From the NCBI GenBank assembly GCA_036320915.1, contig JAXBDG010000011.1:1448501-1512500 (forward strand): a DNA stretch of 64,000 bases, given 5' to 3'. Both the position numbers and the translations under genes were made by a program. The notes under the pieces were generated by a model, which saw only the letters and a list, made by a program, of their open reading frames with translations, was not told the origin of the DNA and searched no databases. The DNA is from Linnemannia elongata (taxonomy: Eukaryota > Mortierellomycota > Mortierellomycetes > Mortierellales > Mortierellaceae). Within the stretch, counting starts at the first letter, position 1. Every line of letters begins with the position of its first letter. Shown here in pieces: positions 1 through 11,723 of this stretch.

Positions 1-111
1 GTTGCCCCAGCCTTTCAGCAGTCAAGAGAGAATGAGAGACAAAGAAAGATAAGCGATGAAAACATGCATCATCTAATCGCGTCATGGTGTTCATTTATTG
101 TTGGGAAATAG

Positions 112-1533
112 ATATCTGCCAGGAATCAAGCTGCCAGAGAACATCGTCGCCTGCCCAGACTTGATCAAGACGTGCGAGGATGCGACCATGCTGGTCTTTG
201 TCGTTCCCCATCAGGTAGGACATGAACACCAAACCCAACTCTCCGATGTGGGGTAGGAAAGAAGGATGCTTGATAAGGTTCAAACACCTTTCCTTATCAG
301 GCCAGTCACTTGGGGGGGGGGGGGGGGGGCATGGACTTTTTTGTTGTGGGTTGCGGACCATGGCAGTCTGTAACTCACACTGGAATGGAATAGCAAGAAA
401 GGACAACGTGCAGGAGGTGGTGGTCAAGGAGAGACAGCGTCCAGCGGAATAGACTACAATCAGGAGTGCGTTACCGAGAGGGAGAGAATCATGGGTCTTC
501 TCGTAGGATGTCGGAGCAACGTGCATACCGATGTGTCAGAGGAATTACATTCCACATGAGAATGGTGATACGACTCTTCTTCAATGGCATTAATAGTGGT
601 AACCATATTTTTTTAATGTACGACGGAGCAATGTTGACTAACCTGTTTGTGACCTGTTTGAACTTGTGTGTGCCTGTCTAGTTTGTGGCAAGCGTCTGTA
701 GGCAGTTGAAGGGCAAGATCTCGCCCAAGTGCAAGGCTATCTCGCTTATCAAAGGGGTCGATGTTGAAGAGAACGATAACGGCTTCCGGTTGATTACCGA
801 CATGATCCAGGACTCTCTAGGAATCCGCGCCTGTATGCTCAGTGGAGCCAACATTGCCACTGAGGTTGCTGAGGAGAGATTCTGCGAGACCACGATCGGA
901 TATAGAAACAAGGCGGACGGCGAGCTCTTCAAGGAGATCTTTAACACCCCTACCTTCCGTGTCAACATTGTCGAGGATGTCGTCGGAGTCGAGCTCTGCG
1001 GTGCCCTCAAGAACATTATCGCCATCGGCGGTGGTCTCGTCGACGGTCTTAAGTAAGTCATATCTGCTCTGTTGTATTACGGATATGTTTATTTGCTTTC
1101 TTTCCTTCTTGAGACTAAACAACTTATCATATGCACCTGTTTTCATAATCACTTTGTTAGGCTCGGAGATAACACAAAGGCCGCAATTATCCGCATTGGT
1201 CTTTATGAGATGCGCAAGTTTGCAAAGATGTTCTACGCAGATGTCAAGGACGAGACCTTTTTCGAGTCGTGTGGAGTGGCAGATCTTGTCACAACATGTG
1301 CTGGAGGTCGTAACCGCAAGGTGGCCGAGGCCCATGTTACGACGGGCAAGTCGTTCGACCAGCTTGAGAAAGAGATGCTTGGAGGACAAAAGTTACAGGG
1401 CACCTCGACTGCCAAGGATATGTACGGCATCCTGTCCAAGAAGGGTCTTTGCAAGGAGTTTCCTCTCATGACGACCATCTACCGAATCTGTTATGAGGAC
1501 TTGCCTCCCATCAGAATTGTCGAGGACATCTGA
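112..1533 (+). CDS. gpd1: Glycerol-3-phosphate dehydrogenase (NAD+), 3' part
   Basis: Partial gene; the N-terminal third (about 70 residues, including the Rossmann glycine loop) lies before the window. Visible exons are 112-214, 682-1052 and 1161-1533, with GT-AG introns between them, giving about 281 residues. The enzyme reduces dihydroxyacetone phosphate to glycerol-3-phosphate for glycerol and lipid synthesis in the cytosol. Diagnostic stretches are [10 protein letters not shown] and FVVPHQF across the first junction, [12 protein letters not shown], the catalytic lysine region [21 protein letters not shown], and the C-terminal substrate-binding [10 protein letters not shown] and LQGTSTAKD. 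Exon 1 opens right after an AG acceptor, so bases 1-111 are intron. The 467-base intron at 215-681 is long for this window and holds an 18-G run. The identification is secure; only the start is missing. Confidence 0.95.
312..329 (+). repeat. 18-base G homopolymer in gpd1 intron
   Basis: An uninterrupted run of 18 G lies inside the 215-681 intron. Most homopolymers elsewhere in the window are A/T, so a pure G run is unusual and could form a G-quadruplex in the pre-mRNA or be a length-unstable tract. Confidence 0.9.
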
Positions 1534-1557
1534 GCACTCTTTCTTCAACTTGTCGGC

Positions 1558-1588
<31 letters not shown>

Positions 1589-2282
1589 TCTCTCACACAC
1601 ACGCTCTCTCAAGGGAGTTCTTTTTGTAGATAGCACACTTTTCTAAGCAAATCAACAAAGAAAAAAATACACATTGTACACATCGTTTCCATTATCAAAG
1701 ACCACAAGGACGTTTGGTATAAGAGCAGAAGTCTAGCTTGTTTTTATTCATGAGAAACGCGTCGCGCGCCTGTATATATATTTTGACCAGATTAGTCTTC
1801 TTTTCTCAGATCCAGACGCGTTCATATTTTCTTACGAGTGCTCCTACGTTAAGCGTGTAAGTTTGTATTAGCATGTGCCACTCACTGCTCGTTTTTTTTC
1901 ATCCAACTGCAATCACAATCGCATACCGTGTTTGTGACGACGAAGAAGAAAGGTAAGGAGTGACAGAGGAAAGAGAGAGAAAAAAAATGTCACTTTCTTG
2001 AGAATTGACTCCCGCTTAGCGTACTATTGATCAAGTATCATTTTCGCGCTTTTTCATGCATCGCACTTCTTCACGTCCCTTTTTCTCTCCACAGAATATA
2101 ACGGTGCGGTATGAAGTCTTTTAAAGTGGCAGAGGAGCGAGAGAGAGAGAAAGAGGATAGGGGGATCACAATCGATCCTCTCCATCTCCACATGCTGATC
2201 AGAATATCCTTATGCTCGCTGGGAAGAAATGAAAATAAAGGCAGCCCCCATATGGCTCAAGCGCAGTAGTTTGTGATTTATT

Positions 2283-2317
<35 letters not shown>

Positions 2318-5300
2318 GTTGGGGTGGAGGTGATGAAAAAACCAGACAACTCATGCGTTAGCGCCTACCACTTGTCTCTACGCGTGCCAAAACATGTTTC
2401 CATCTGTCTCTCGGCTTTAGTTTATCCTTGAGATGGAAGGATGAGGTGATTTGCGCTGAATGGTACAAAGGGGAGCGCAAAGTTTGTATGTACCATGTAC
2501 TTTGAGAATCGTAAGCGCGTGTGCGTGTGGATGGATGTACGGATTTTAACCCCCCTTCTCAGCCTGAGAAAAAAATAGTATTGTCGCATGGACCTATGCA
2601 TCGGAGAAGAGATGAAGGTACAACCATCTATCGAAAGAAGAATACAAAGTGAGAAATATATGATTGGGATGTGACAGAAAAAAAAAAAAAAGGCAAATTA
2701 GACATAGGTATGGGAGGCAACCTCGCCTTGCGCTTGTGTGATACGGCGCTCTACCTGTTCTTTTCCTTTCCTTATCGGTTGTCATCATTTTCTACTCAAG
2801 GAAGAGATGTTGTGTAGATGAAGTACATCAGAGACCTTTTAGGCCTTCTACCGAGGAACAATGCTGAGATGGGCCTATAAGCTATTTTTAATGCCACCCA
2901 ACCCCACCACCCACACAAAGTCAAAAGAATATAGCGGCTAGATCGTGCGTTGTGATGAGAGCATTCACTTGTTTGAGATCAGATCAGGGAACTGGCCGCG
3001 AACGGACGCAACGGATGTAAGAAAAAGAGAGGGCTGTTTCGTTTTGCATTCCTTCTTTGCGATGCGCTTCTTCATTTTGAGATTGCTCTCTCACTGAAAG
3101 AGTCGATGTGACCGATTCATCTATTCTTTGATCTCTCTTCATTCATTTTGTGGGTAGTGCTCACTTCACCTTGTTCGCTCTTGGTCCTCTCTTCGTTCCT
3201 TGTCTTCCCCATGCAGTTTGTTATCGGATGTTGTTATTCACCACAAAAGGCTGTGCTATTTTATTTTTCAATGTTGAAGGGAGAAAGGGAGAGAGAGAGA
3301 AAGGGGGAAAGGGGTGTGGGTGTTGTTGGGTTGCACAAATTATTTTCCTTCCTGTGCCTGGAACATAACTTGTTTCCTTTCCCCATGTGGCGGACAGATG
3401 GAAGAAGGGAAAAGAGGGGAGGAAGGGAAAGAAAGAGAAGGCAGGAAAGGAAAGGAAAGGAAAGGAAAGGAAAACAGAGCGTGAAAATGGAAGCAGAGGA
3501 CTTGCTTCCGTGATAGAAGAAGCTTCACTTTGACAGGTGTTCGTTTAGGTGAAGAAAAAAAAAGGGGGCTAAGGGTTTAGCTTATGACGAGGGAACTTTT
3601 ACTCAGGAGTGGATCATCGCTCAAGAAAAAGGCTCTATAACTTTTTGGCCTTTGCGGCAAAATGCACGTTCCCTCAATGGGCGGGGAAACGGGGAAAGAC
3701 GATGGTTGCCTTTTAGGATTGGGATTGGGGGAATGGAGGCTCCTTTTTTTTCATCCCATCTCCACAACTGGAACCAAAGGCAAAGAACGTCCATCTTGTT
3801 TAGCCTATCTCGTTCATACTCCACAAATAGGTGTTTTCTTTCGGAAATGAAAAACAAGGGGTTTAGTTGTTTGCTTTCTTGGTTGATTGGTTTCTTGGTT
3901 GGAAAGTAGTTCATGCTTTTTGATGTTGGGGTTCAGTTAAAGAGAGAGGTGTTTGGTTGTTGTTGGTTTTTTTTTTTTAGTTGTTGGCTCATCCTATCGC
4001 TGTTTTTGAGCCAAAGGGTCATTCATGATGCATGACGATGGATTTAGCCTCTTGTCAATGTTGTGTTGCTGTTTGCTTTGGTCGATCATGCGACAGTAAG
4101 AGCTGAAGTGCAAGAGCAAAGTTTAAGGTGTGTGTGAGGCCAGACTCCTTTTGTTTTTCTATTTGCGCCCATGCATGTCGGTGCATTTTCACTTTTCCGC
4201 GCCACTTTTTGTTTCTCCATTCTAAACAAACAAACAAACACAATGAACTTTGAGGGTGGCTGCTGTGGAAAAGCGCGTTCGTTGTTCGTTGTGTTTTCTT
4301 TTGTTTTGATAACAGTGATGGTGAGGAGGGAGTTAAGAAATACTAATACTCGCAGTAATAAAGCATTTACTTTTCTGGTGTTCATGTGGCTTTCTGCTTT
4401 ATCTATGACAGGAAGAGCTAAGCAAAATGACGGGCTGGAACTAAGCTAAGGACGACGAGCGCGGAATGAACCGCTCGCGCACTGTTGTTGATTTTTTGTT
4501 GTCTTTACCATACTGTTGTCGTTGCTCATTTTTCTTGAGCAAAGTTCATTTTTTCTCGCAAACTAATAAAACATCCGTCGGTTGGAGTCAACAAACTCAT
4601 CATAAAAGAACAACAAAACCACAAAGAAATGACCATGGATAGTAAGTAAGTGGAGGGACGAGAAGGTGGGGAGCTCGGCAAACACATCTTTGTCATTGTT
4701 ATTTAGTTAGGTCGGAATATGTCTTTCTAAGCAATGATGCGGGAAGAAAGTGGAGAGAGCTGTGTTGAATTGTCTCCTTGCATGTATTGATGGCTGTGGG
4801 GTAGGATAGGTTATCACAAAGAGGCGCCCACAAATTTCACGCTTCGCTTTTCCCATCTTTCTTTTTTTTTTCTGGGCGCAAAGGTGAAGAAGGAGGGCGA
4901 GTAGGACGGGAACTCGGCTGTCCTAGAACGGGCGCCGACATGATTGTGCTTGCCCTTATGGTTTGTGTTTTATGGTTGTGCGGCTAAATTTTTGGTAGAA
5001 GCAACATCCCACATTTCCGACTTTCACAAGGAGGAGAGAAAAAACTCTATCGTTTCCTTGCCCTGCCTCCTGCCTCCGCGTCCTTTCCCCCGTACCTTTC
5101 CCTTTGCTCGGTGTCACAAAATGAAACGAAAGGCAGACGTTTTCTCTTAATCAGCAACAGTACCAAACGGACCGGCAGTAGATAACAAATGAGTGGGTTT
5201 GACTAGGCCCCTAAAAGCAGGAGGAGCGTGGGCAGTCGTTAAGAGGATCCATTGGACATTATTCTTCCATTTCTGCAAGAAAAAAAAGCAAGGGGATTAG

Positions 5301-6739
5301 TTGGTTGGTCAATTATGCGGGGGGTTGGGTGGGTGGTCATGAATGTAGGGGTAAGTCTAGAGGACAAGGGGGTAAAGGAAAGGGTGAAGAGAGACCAATA
5401 GGTCAAGGCAAGGCATGGTGGAATATGAACACTTGTAAATTAAAACACACCCATGCTGGCCTTCTGTTGAGCCGGGTATGTTTATTTAATACTTTATTTT
5501 ATTTTTTGCGCTTGAGCACTTTTTTTTGTGAAAGAATTAGAAGCGGGGCCTCGTGGTTGTTAATTGTTGTCAATGACGCCAAATGAATAAGAAACACCGC
5601 ATTTAGGTCTATTAGAAAGACATTTGCTTTGCATCCTGTAGTAGTGGACGGAAAGGAAAGATGTTGGGGATAGGGGTTAGGGTGAAGAGTGAATGAATGG
5701 CGAATTGAATGAGAGAAAGGGTGCCTGACCGGGGTTTGGATTGGAAGGTAGTAGGAGTGAGGGGTTTTGGGGTAGCGCTGGTAGTTGCAATCAATTTCTC
5801 AAGTGAACTATTAAAACCACAATAAACTGCCGTTGTTCGATGTGAGTGAGTGAGTGAGAGGAAGCGACGAAGATGAAGAATGGAAAAAAACCTCGTTTTT
5901 TGAGTTGTGACGAGAGAGTAGGTGTCAAAACAGAACAAAATTCAGGCACACATATACTCTTGTACACAACAGACAACAGCCATGGTAATAAAAACAAAAA
6001 GCACGAGCATGTCCCTCTTTCGCAAGGTTGAAGCTAGACCTTGTCCTTTGCTGTCCTCCTTCTCGGACTAAGACACATTACTCTGTACCTTGCTCGTCAT
6101 TTGAACAGCAATGTTGTTTATCTCCGTTTTCTCTTTTTTTTTTTTTTTTTTTTTTTACTTTAACAGCTACCATACAATTGCACTGTCTCCCTTTCAATTG
6201 ACAGACATACAAACAAAGGCAAGCAACACGCGCATACACGCGTTCATTTTTCACTCCACTCCCACTCCACTCCTTTCAAACCCATCCAGGAACTTCTCCT
6301 CTTCTTCAAAAAGCATCAGATGGGCGCGTACTTTTATCGTATCGGCTTTTTTTTGTTCTTTGAATAAGAGAGTGGTCTGCGCTTTTTTCTCTTCTTTCCT
6401 CTCTTCTTCCTTCCTTCACCTTCTTTCTTCTTTCTCAACTTCCCCTTCTCCTCTCCTCCTCTCCCTCAACAAACCCTCTTTCTTATTTCCTTAAACTCAA
6501 ATATCGTTATTGAAAAAGGGGGTGAAGCATTCTCTACCCTTTATCGTTCTTCTCGACTCCTTATCCCTCAAACTCCTTGCTCACTCACTCCCTTCTTTTT
6601 CTCTCCCTCTGTCTCTTTCTCCCCTTTTCTTCATTTTTCCTTTATTTTCAATTCGACATCATACCTCGTCCTTCATTCGGACCTCCTCATTCAAACACCT
6701 CATTCTCCCTCATTCCCTTCATTTACTCAACAACCAAAC
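1534..6739. other. 5.2 kb gene-free interval
   Basis: No open frame here shows a recognisable domain, codon bias or paired splice sites. It contains an AC dinucleotide microsatellite (1561-1585), a 33-T run (2284-2316), a tandem GGAAA tract near 3446-3473, and several shorter T and A runs. The last 500 bases before 6740 are strongly pyrimidine-rich on the + strand, typical of a fungal promoter and 5' leader, and probably serve the F-box gene. Any real gene here would have to be non-coding or broken. Confidence 0.6.
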
Positions 6740-9517
6740 ATGACAAGGCTACACATCACCCTACTCCCGGAGGAGGTTTTCTTCCACCTGCTCCCCTTCC
6801 TCGACCTGCCCGATCACCACAGTCTCCTGTTGACCTGCCGCTCCCTCTTCTACAAAGTTGTCCCCGCCCTCTACCGGTCGCCCTTCCGACTCCTCCTCGC
6901 CTACAATGGAAAAACTCCCCCACACCCTCTCTCTCCAAACCCGACCTCCTCCTCCTCCAGCTCAACATTCCCTCCAATTGCATCCACATCTGCATCGTAC
7001 ACTTATTCTTCTTCTCTCCCTTCTTACTCCAGCGCATCGGACCCTTCCTCACTTATTCCCACATCCTCCCTCTACTCCACAACAAGGACAACAATAACCC
7101 CTGCCACTGCAACACTTACTACCATCAAAGTCGCACGTAGTAACAGCAGTATCGACAGCAACGATGGCGCCGGAAATGGTATTGGCGGTAGTGCAGGGGG
7201 CTCTGGCAGCAGCATGAGACACAGTTCCCGTCGTCACACTGGCAATCCCCACTCCCTACGTAAAGCATCTGCATCATCTGTCTCTTCCACTTCCACATCC
7301 TCGACTTCGTCTTCTTCCACCCATACAGCAGCCACTGTCTACACAACCGCTGCTAGTTCGTACTCACCCCCCTCAGCACGACCCACAGGAACTTCAGGCC
7401 CTTTTCCTGTTGCCATTGCTACCGCCACTGCCACTGCTTCAGCTTCGGCCTCGACTCCAACAACACCCCGCCCAGTCCACCCTTCCTCACTTCACCAACG
7501 GTCGTTGTCTGATCACCCCAAGGGCTTTAATCCCGGCAGCATCGGCACCAGCCATTCTGACACAACCTCAGCGCATTCCAAAGCTCGTCTCTCCATCATT
7601 ACCCACCACAACCAGCAACAACAATCCTCCTCAACACGCCCCACAGGCACAGCAACAGCAATGGCGCTTACGCCACAACGCGACGGCTGGAAGCTCAAGA
7701 AAATGTCTCGGTTGCTCCAATTGCTCATTGCCTGCACGTCAATTCAAGCCCGCCTCCCGGCACTTCGGTACCCGGGCTATGGTCAGCAATGGATCCGCCC
7801 GCCTTGCAAAGTCGACTATCTACTTTACTATACTGACCAACAAGAAGGTGGCGAGATCATGGTCCAATGTTTTCATCTACTCTTTGCGGACTTGGTCCAG
7901 TGTCGGTGGGAGGACGAGGCACGAGGGTTGGGTGTGCCGCTCGGTCCACCAGATAAAGAGGCCTACAAGGTTCTGTATCAGATCCAGAGGGAGTTTATGG
8001 TGCATCATCCGGCGGGGATACGGACCTTATCGGTCTCGGCCGTCCATACTATCGATTATGCGATTACTTTGGCGCCACAGCTGGGAAGGGTTTCGCGGTT
8101 GGAGCTGACGGATTTGGAGCTTGAGTTCAAGGTCGAGAAGGTGGTAGACTTTATCAAGTCGCATCGCATGGTCTTTGGTCCTGTGCTGAAGGAGCTCTCG
8201 CTCAAGAAGAAGCAAACAGAGGGAGAGATTCGTAAAGGCAGTGGCGCAAGCAGTCCTGGTCCGACTAGAGGAGCGGGAGGAGGGTATCAAGTCTCCAATT
8301 CTGCGGCTTCGCTGTTCTCCTTTGGATCTGCAGGATCGCCCATCTCGTCCACCGCCACGTTCCCGCCACATCCTACACCTGCAGGGATCATTGCGGCAAC
8401 AGGAGGAGGAGGAGTTCCTTCTTCTACGTCGCCTCCAGTTGCTCTTATTCAATCCCTGATCAATTTCCCCAGGAGTGCAACTACATCCTCAATGGCTTCA
8501 TCCAGCTCGGTCATGTCGGTGGTGCAAGCGATCAAGGGACTGGAGCGTCTGGATGCAACAAACTGGGACGACTGTGTCCTCTATCTTGACCGACTTCCTT
8601 CATCTAGCCTGAAACGCTTGTGGCTGTCCTCAAACACCCCATCCTCAACCTCGCCCGACTATACACAGGCTGAGCAACAGCTGGTGGGACTGGCAGACCA
8701 GCTCAAACAATGGCGGCAACTCGAGGAGATCAAGATGCCGATCCGCAAGGGCAATGTCTTTGCCTGGGCCGCGAACGAAAAGCGGTCGGCCTTAATCTGT
8801 GCACCCATTTTGGCAGGATCCAAGACCAAACGCCTGCCTAAGATGCGACAGATCCACCTTGAGGGTCCTACACTGGATGTGGTCGACAGTGTCCGAGATG
8901 CGGCGTTTGCTTTCCAGGCGACGTTGGAGGATCTGGAGGCGAGATCCCGCATTCGTGTATGGCATCCGACGACGATTGAATGGGGATGGAGGATGCCCCG
9001 GTTGACGCGTCTCACGCTCGAGGGTGAAATCAGTCTTTATTTCAGTTTGGATGCTCTGAACCGGTGTCCCGCACTTGAGGAACTTACTCTGGCGACATCG
9101 ATGAGGCACCAGCATCACCATTATCGACAGGACCAACCACCATTGTCGCCACTCCCACACCTGGCCCGCGGAGCCAACCCCGGAGGCGACTTGCTATTGT
9201 TCATCCGGTCACAAGAGATCCGATCCATTGCCAGTCTAAAGAACCTGCGACGATTGAGTCTCCATGGCGCGTGGCAGGTGCCCGATAGGGTGTTGCGCCG
9301 GATTGCGGATCAGTGTTTGAAACTGAAGGAGTTGAGGCTGGACCAGACCGTAGGAACGACGATTGGAGGGGTGTTGTTGGGGGTTGAGAATATGCAGCGG
9401 TTGGAGAGGTTGGAGTTGAGGCTGAATGTGGTTGACTTGTCGTTGGTCCGGGTCGTCACCCGGAAGCTAGCCTTACTGTCGTCGATCCAGTTAACCAGTC
9501 TTCGCACCGTAGATTAG
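6740..9517 (+). CDS. F-box protein with C-terminal leucine-rich-repeat-like region
   Basis: Single-exon frame of 925 residues. The start follows a pyrimidine-rich leader (ACAAACATGACA). Residues about 5-50 fit an F-box: LLPEEVFFHLLPFLDLPDHH, followed by a conserved-looking LLTCRSLFYKVVPALYRSPF. Residues about 55-320 are Ser/Thr/Pro/Gln-rich and probably disordered. From about 330 onwards the sequence becomes ordered, with leucine-spaced segments such as LKNLRRLSLHGAW and CLKLKELRLDQT that look like degenerate LRRs. Known relatives act as substrate receptors of SCF ubiquitin ligases through Skp1. The substrate cannot be told. A second low-complexity insertion lies at about 490-600. The downstream neighbour is convergent, 242 bases away. 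Confidence 0.8.
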   Translation: MTRLHITLLPEEVFFHLLPFLDLPDHHSLLLTCRSLFYKVVPALYRSPFRLLLAYNGKTPPHPLSPNPTSSSSSSTFPPIASTSASYTYSSSLPSYSSASDPSSLIPTSSLYSTTRTTITPATATLTTIKVARSNSSIDSNDGAGNGIGGSAGGSGSSMRHSSRRHTGNPHSLRKASASSVSSTSTSSTSSSSTHTAATVYTTAASSYSPPSARPTGTSGPFPVAIATATATASASASTPTTPRPVHPSSLHQRSLSDHPKGFNPGSIGTSHSDTTSAHSKARLSIITHHNQQQQSSSTRPTGTATAMALTPQRDGWKLKKMSRLLQLLIACTSIQARLPALRYPGYGQQWIRPPCKVDYLLYYTDQQEGGEIMVQCFHLLFADLVQCRWEDEARGLGVPLGPPDKEAYKVLYQIQREFMVHHPAGIRTLSVSAVHTIDYAITLAPQLGRVSRLELTDLELEFKVEKVVDFIKSHRMVFGPVLKELSLKKKQTEGEIRKGSGASSPGPTRGAGGGYQVSNSAASLFSFGSAGSPISSTATFPPHPTPAGIIAATGGGGVPSSTSPPVALIQSLINFPRSATTSSMASSSSVMSVVQAIKGLERLDATNWDDCVLYLDRLPSSSLKRLWLSSNTPSSTSPDYTQAEQQLVGLADQLKQWRQLEEIKMPIRKGNVFAWAANEKRSALICAPILAGSKTKRLPKMRQIHLEGPTLDVVDSVRDAAFAFQATLEDLEARSRIRVWHPTTIEWGWRMPRLTRLTLEGEISLYFSLDALNRCPALEELTLATSMRHQHHHYRQDQPPLSPLPHLARGANPGGDLLLFIRSQEIRSIASLKNLRRLSLHGAWQVPDRVLRRIADQCLKLKELRLDQTVGTTIGGVLLGVENMQRLERLELRLNVVDLSLVRVVTRKLALLSSIQLTSLRTVD

Positions 9518-9759
9518 AAATGGAGGGGGGAAGTGTTGAAACGAAGGCAGATGAATGATACCATAATACACATATTCGACGACACAGCATTTCCTCATAG
9601 AGAAACCTCCAAAAAAAAAAAAAAAAAATCGTAGAGATACTTATTGTAAGATGCACAATGATATTTTTATTTTTGTTCAAGCAGCGCTACGCAAATGGGT
9701 TTCTCATCTTTCTTTTTGTATGGACTACAGGGACCTTTTTCCAGCAAGCCCTTTCCCCT

Positions 9760-11352
9760 TCAGGGCAAGGCGATAGGCTTGTGTCTCTCGGCCAGCCACA
9801 TAATTGCCCATCGAAACTGCCAGTGGACAAAAGCCCGGCAGATGATCAACAACGAAGGCAAGAGACAGAATATCAACGGCAACGTCAAGAGGGCAAAGAC
9901 AACGACAACACAGAAGATGGGTACAGCCAGGACAAGTTTCCAGATCAGGAGGTAAGACAGGGTCTTGAGGGTATGCTTGTTGCTGAAGGAGGCGCTGAGA
10001 TGAGTCGCGGACTTATCAAACACATTGCGCGCTTTCCGGCGGCGCTGGCGGACCTCGCCCTCGGCGGTCGTGTAGGTCTCTGATGATGAGGAGGAGGTTG
10101 GAGGAGCACCGCCGGAAGCTGCAGCAGGAGAAGGATCGGTGGTATGAGAGGAAGAAGAAGTGGAGGCGTGGATGCCGTGGTGGGCACATTCTTCAGATCC
10201 GGGGGTGACAAAGATGTCGAACGTCTGGTAAGGATGTCGATCACGGACATCCTTGGGAACCAGGGCGCGGGAGAGGAACAGGTCCAGTCTTCCAAGCGCT
10301 CTCCAAGAGGTGACGGTCGCAATGACGACAAAGTATCCAATGGGCGGGAAGATCATACTGACGGCCGAAATGATGAGCGTCGCCATGGACCAGACAAAGA
10401 AGAAGAGGGTGAGGGGGACGACAATGAAGAGGATGTAGAAGAATGCCGTCCAGGCCTTGCCGTCTCCGACGATCGACCAGTGGGTCTTTGGTTCCTCGTC
10501 GTCCTCGTCGTGGGGACGAGCGCCGTTGCCGTGAGTGGAGGAGTTTGGACCGAGGAGACGATCAACGTCCCGGGAATGCTGTGCGTCATCATCGTCCCGT
10601 CCGTGCGAGGTTTGTCCCTGAAGAGGCCGAGTCGCCTCAGAGGAGGACGAGTTGGAGGGTGGTGCAGAGGCACTGCCTGATTGACTCGTCGCGCCATACT
10701 GCCGAGGAGGCTGAGATCCACTACCTCCTGCAGTATTGTTGCTGCCACTGCCACTTCCTGATTGGAAATGCTCAGCAGGGGTCGAATCCAGGGGTATCCT
10801 GGTCTTGATATCAACACCGCGTTGGCTGGGAGGTCCACGAAGGTGGTCATAGTTATCATGGATCTGGTGTGGTGTGGTCGTGGCATTCCTGATAACTGAT
10901 GACTCGTACGATGGAGGCTCTTCTTCGTCTCCTAGGATAGCCTTCTTTGCCGCTGCTGCTTTAGATTTCTGTGCTGTTGGTTCTACTGTTGGTGTTGGTG
11001 TTGACGATGATCCTCCTGCTTCTGCGGGCGCGGGAGTTTCTTGTGGGTGGCGGTGGAATAAGGATGTCACTGTCTCGGTTATGCTGTGGGTTGTTGAAGT
11101 GTGAGCCTGAGCTTGAGCTTGGACTTGAACTGGAGCGTGAACTGAACCTGACGACGAAGTAGCAGCAGTCTGAGTAGCGGGCTGAACGGCGACGGGGGCG
11201 GACGCAGGGGCAGGTGCAGGGGTTGGTGTGAGAACGGGCGTTGAGAGGTTGAGGTCTTCCTGATCGAGGGTTGGCCAGACGGGTTGGGTTGAAGGGACGT
11301 TCTGCCATGGCTGACCGTTGTCGAAGGGGTCGGATGGGTCGAATGCAGACAT
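9760..11352 (-). CDS. Membrane protein with two paired hydrophobic hairpins, sensor-domain-like
   Basis: Single-exon frame of 530 residues. Residues 1-290 are disordered and rich in Pro, Ala, Ser and Gln, with a PPSY motif at 146-149 that could bind WW domains of Rsp5/Nedd4 ligases. Two long hydrophobic blocks follow, at about 300-350 and 464-510, each big enough to cross the membrane twice. They are separated by a charged and Ser-rich cytosolic-type loop. The pattern of each block (proline-kinked hydrophobic stretch, then SWRALGRLDLFLSRAL) resembles the bacterial 'putative sensor' membrane domain (PF13796 type). That likeness is from memory of the family pattern, not a search. No enzymatic domain is present. 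It is convergent with the F-box gene and in tandem with ies6. Confidence 0.7.
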   Translation of the reverse strand: MSAFDPSDPFDNGQPWQNVPSTQPVWPTLDQEDLNLSTPVLTPTPAPAPASAPVAVQPATQTAATSSSGSVHAPVQVQAQAQAHTSTTHSITETVTSLFHRHPQETPAPAEAGGSSSTPTPTVEPTAQKSKAAAAKKAILGDEEEPPSYESSVIRNATTTPHQIHDNYDHLRGPPSQRGVDIKTRIPLDSTPAEHFQSGSGSGSNNTAGGSGSQPPRQYGATSQSGSASAPPSNSSSSEATRPLQGQTSHGRDDDDAQHSRDVDRLLGPNSSTHGNGARPHDEDDEEPKTHWSIVGDGKAWTAFFYILFIVVPLTLFFFVWSMATLIISAVSMIFPPIGYFVVIATVTSWRALGRLDLFLSRALVPKDVRDRHPYQTFDIFVTPGSEECAHHGIHASTSSSSHTTDPSPAAASGGAPPTSSSSSETYTTAEGEVRQRRRKARNVFDKSATHLSASFSNKHTLKTLSYLLIWKLVLAVPIFCVVVVFALLTLPLIFCLLPSLLIICRAFVHWQFRWAIMWLAERHKPIALP

Positions 11353-11367
11353 TGTGAACGAGAAGGT

Positions 11368-11402
11368 GGAGGAGGAGGAGGAGGAGGAGGAGGAGGAGGA
11401 GG
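11368..11402 (+). repeat. GGA trinucleotide microsatellite
   Basis: About eleven tandem GGA triplets lie immediately 5' of the sensor-like gene on its coding strand, as a CTC/TCC pyrimidine tract in its leader. Confidence 0.9.
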
Positions 11403-11723
11403 GTATAAAGAGAGAGGTAGGAAAGGTGAGAAAGAAGGGCGTAAAGAAGAAGGAAAAGAAAACAGAAGCAGAAAAAAGAAAAACGGGAGTGGCGACGGGA
11501 AAGCAAAGGGGGGAAAGAAAAAAGATGCGGCGGAGAAAGAGAGAAAAAAAAAGTTGACCATTCAGATCGATGCATCACACAGACACAGACATAGACTGTG
11601 CAACTACACCTCTGTTGCATAAGACATTGCACCCACTCCTAAACCTCTTGGCGTTTTGTTCGTGGTAGTGATGTTATTGTACAGTTATTAGAGAAGGAAA
11701 AAGAAAAAAAAAAGAGCTATTAT

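Noticed and set aside
222..681. Short plus-strand open frames inside the first gpd1 intron, one with six glycines
   Set aside because: They lie between a good donor and acceptor of gpd1, and the glycine run is just the G homopolymer.
842..1471. A 209-codon plus-strand frame and a 190-codon minus-strand frame overlapping gpd1
   Set aside because: Both are shadows of the conserved gpd1 exons, with Ser/Arg-rich composition and no domain.
6577..7140. Proline/serine-rich frame overlapping the F-box start
   Set aside because: It is an out-of-frame reading of the F-box gene leader and coding sequence.
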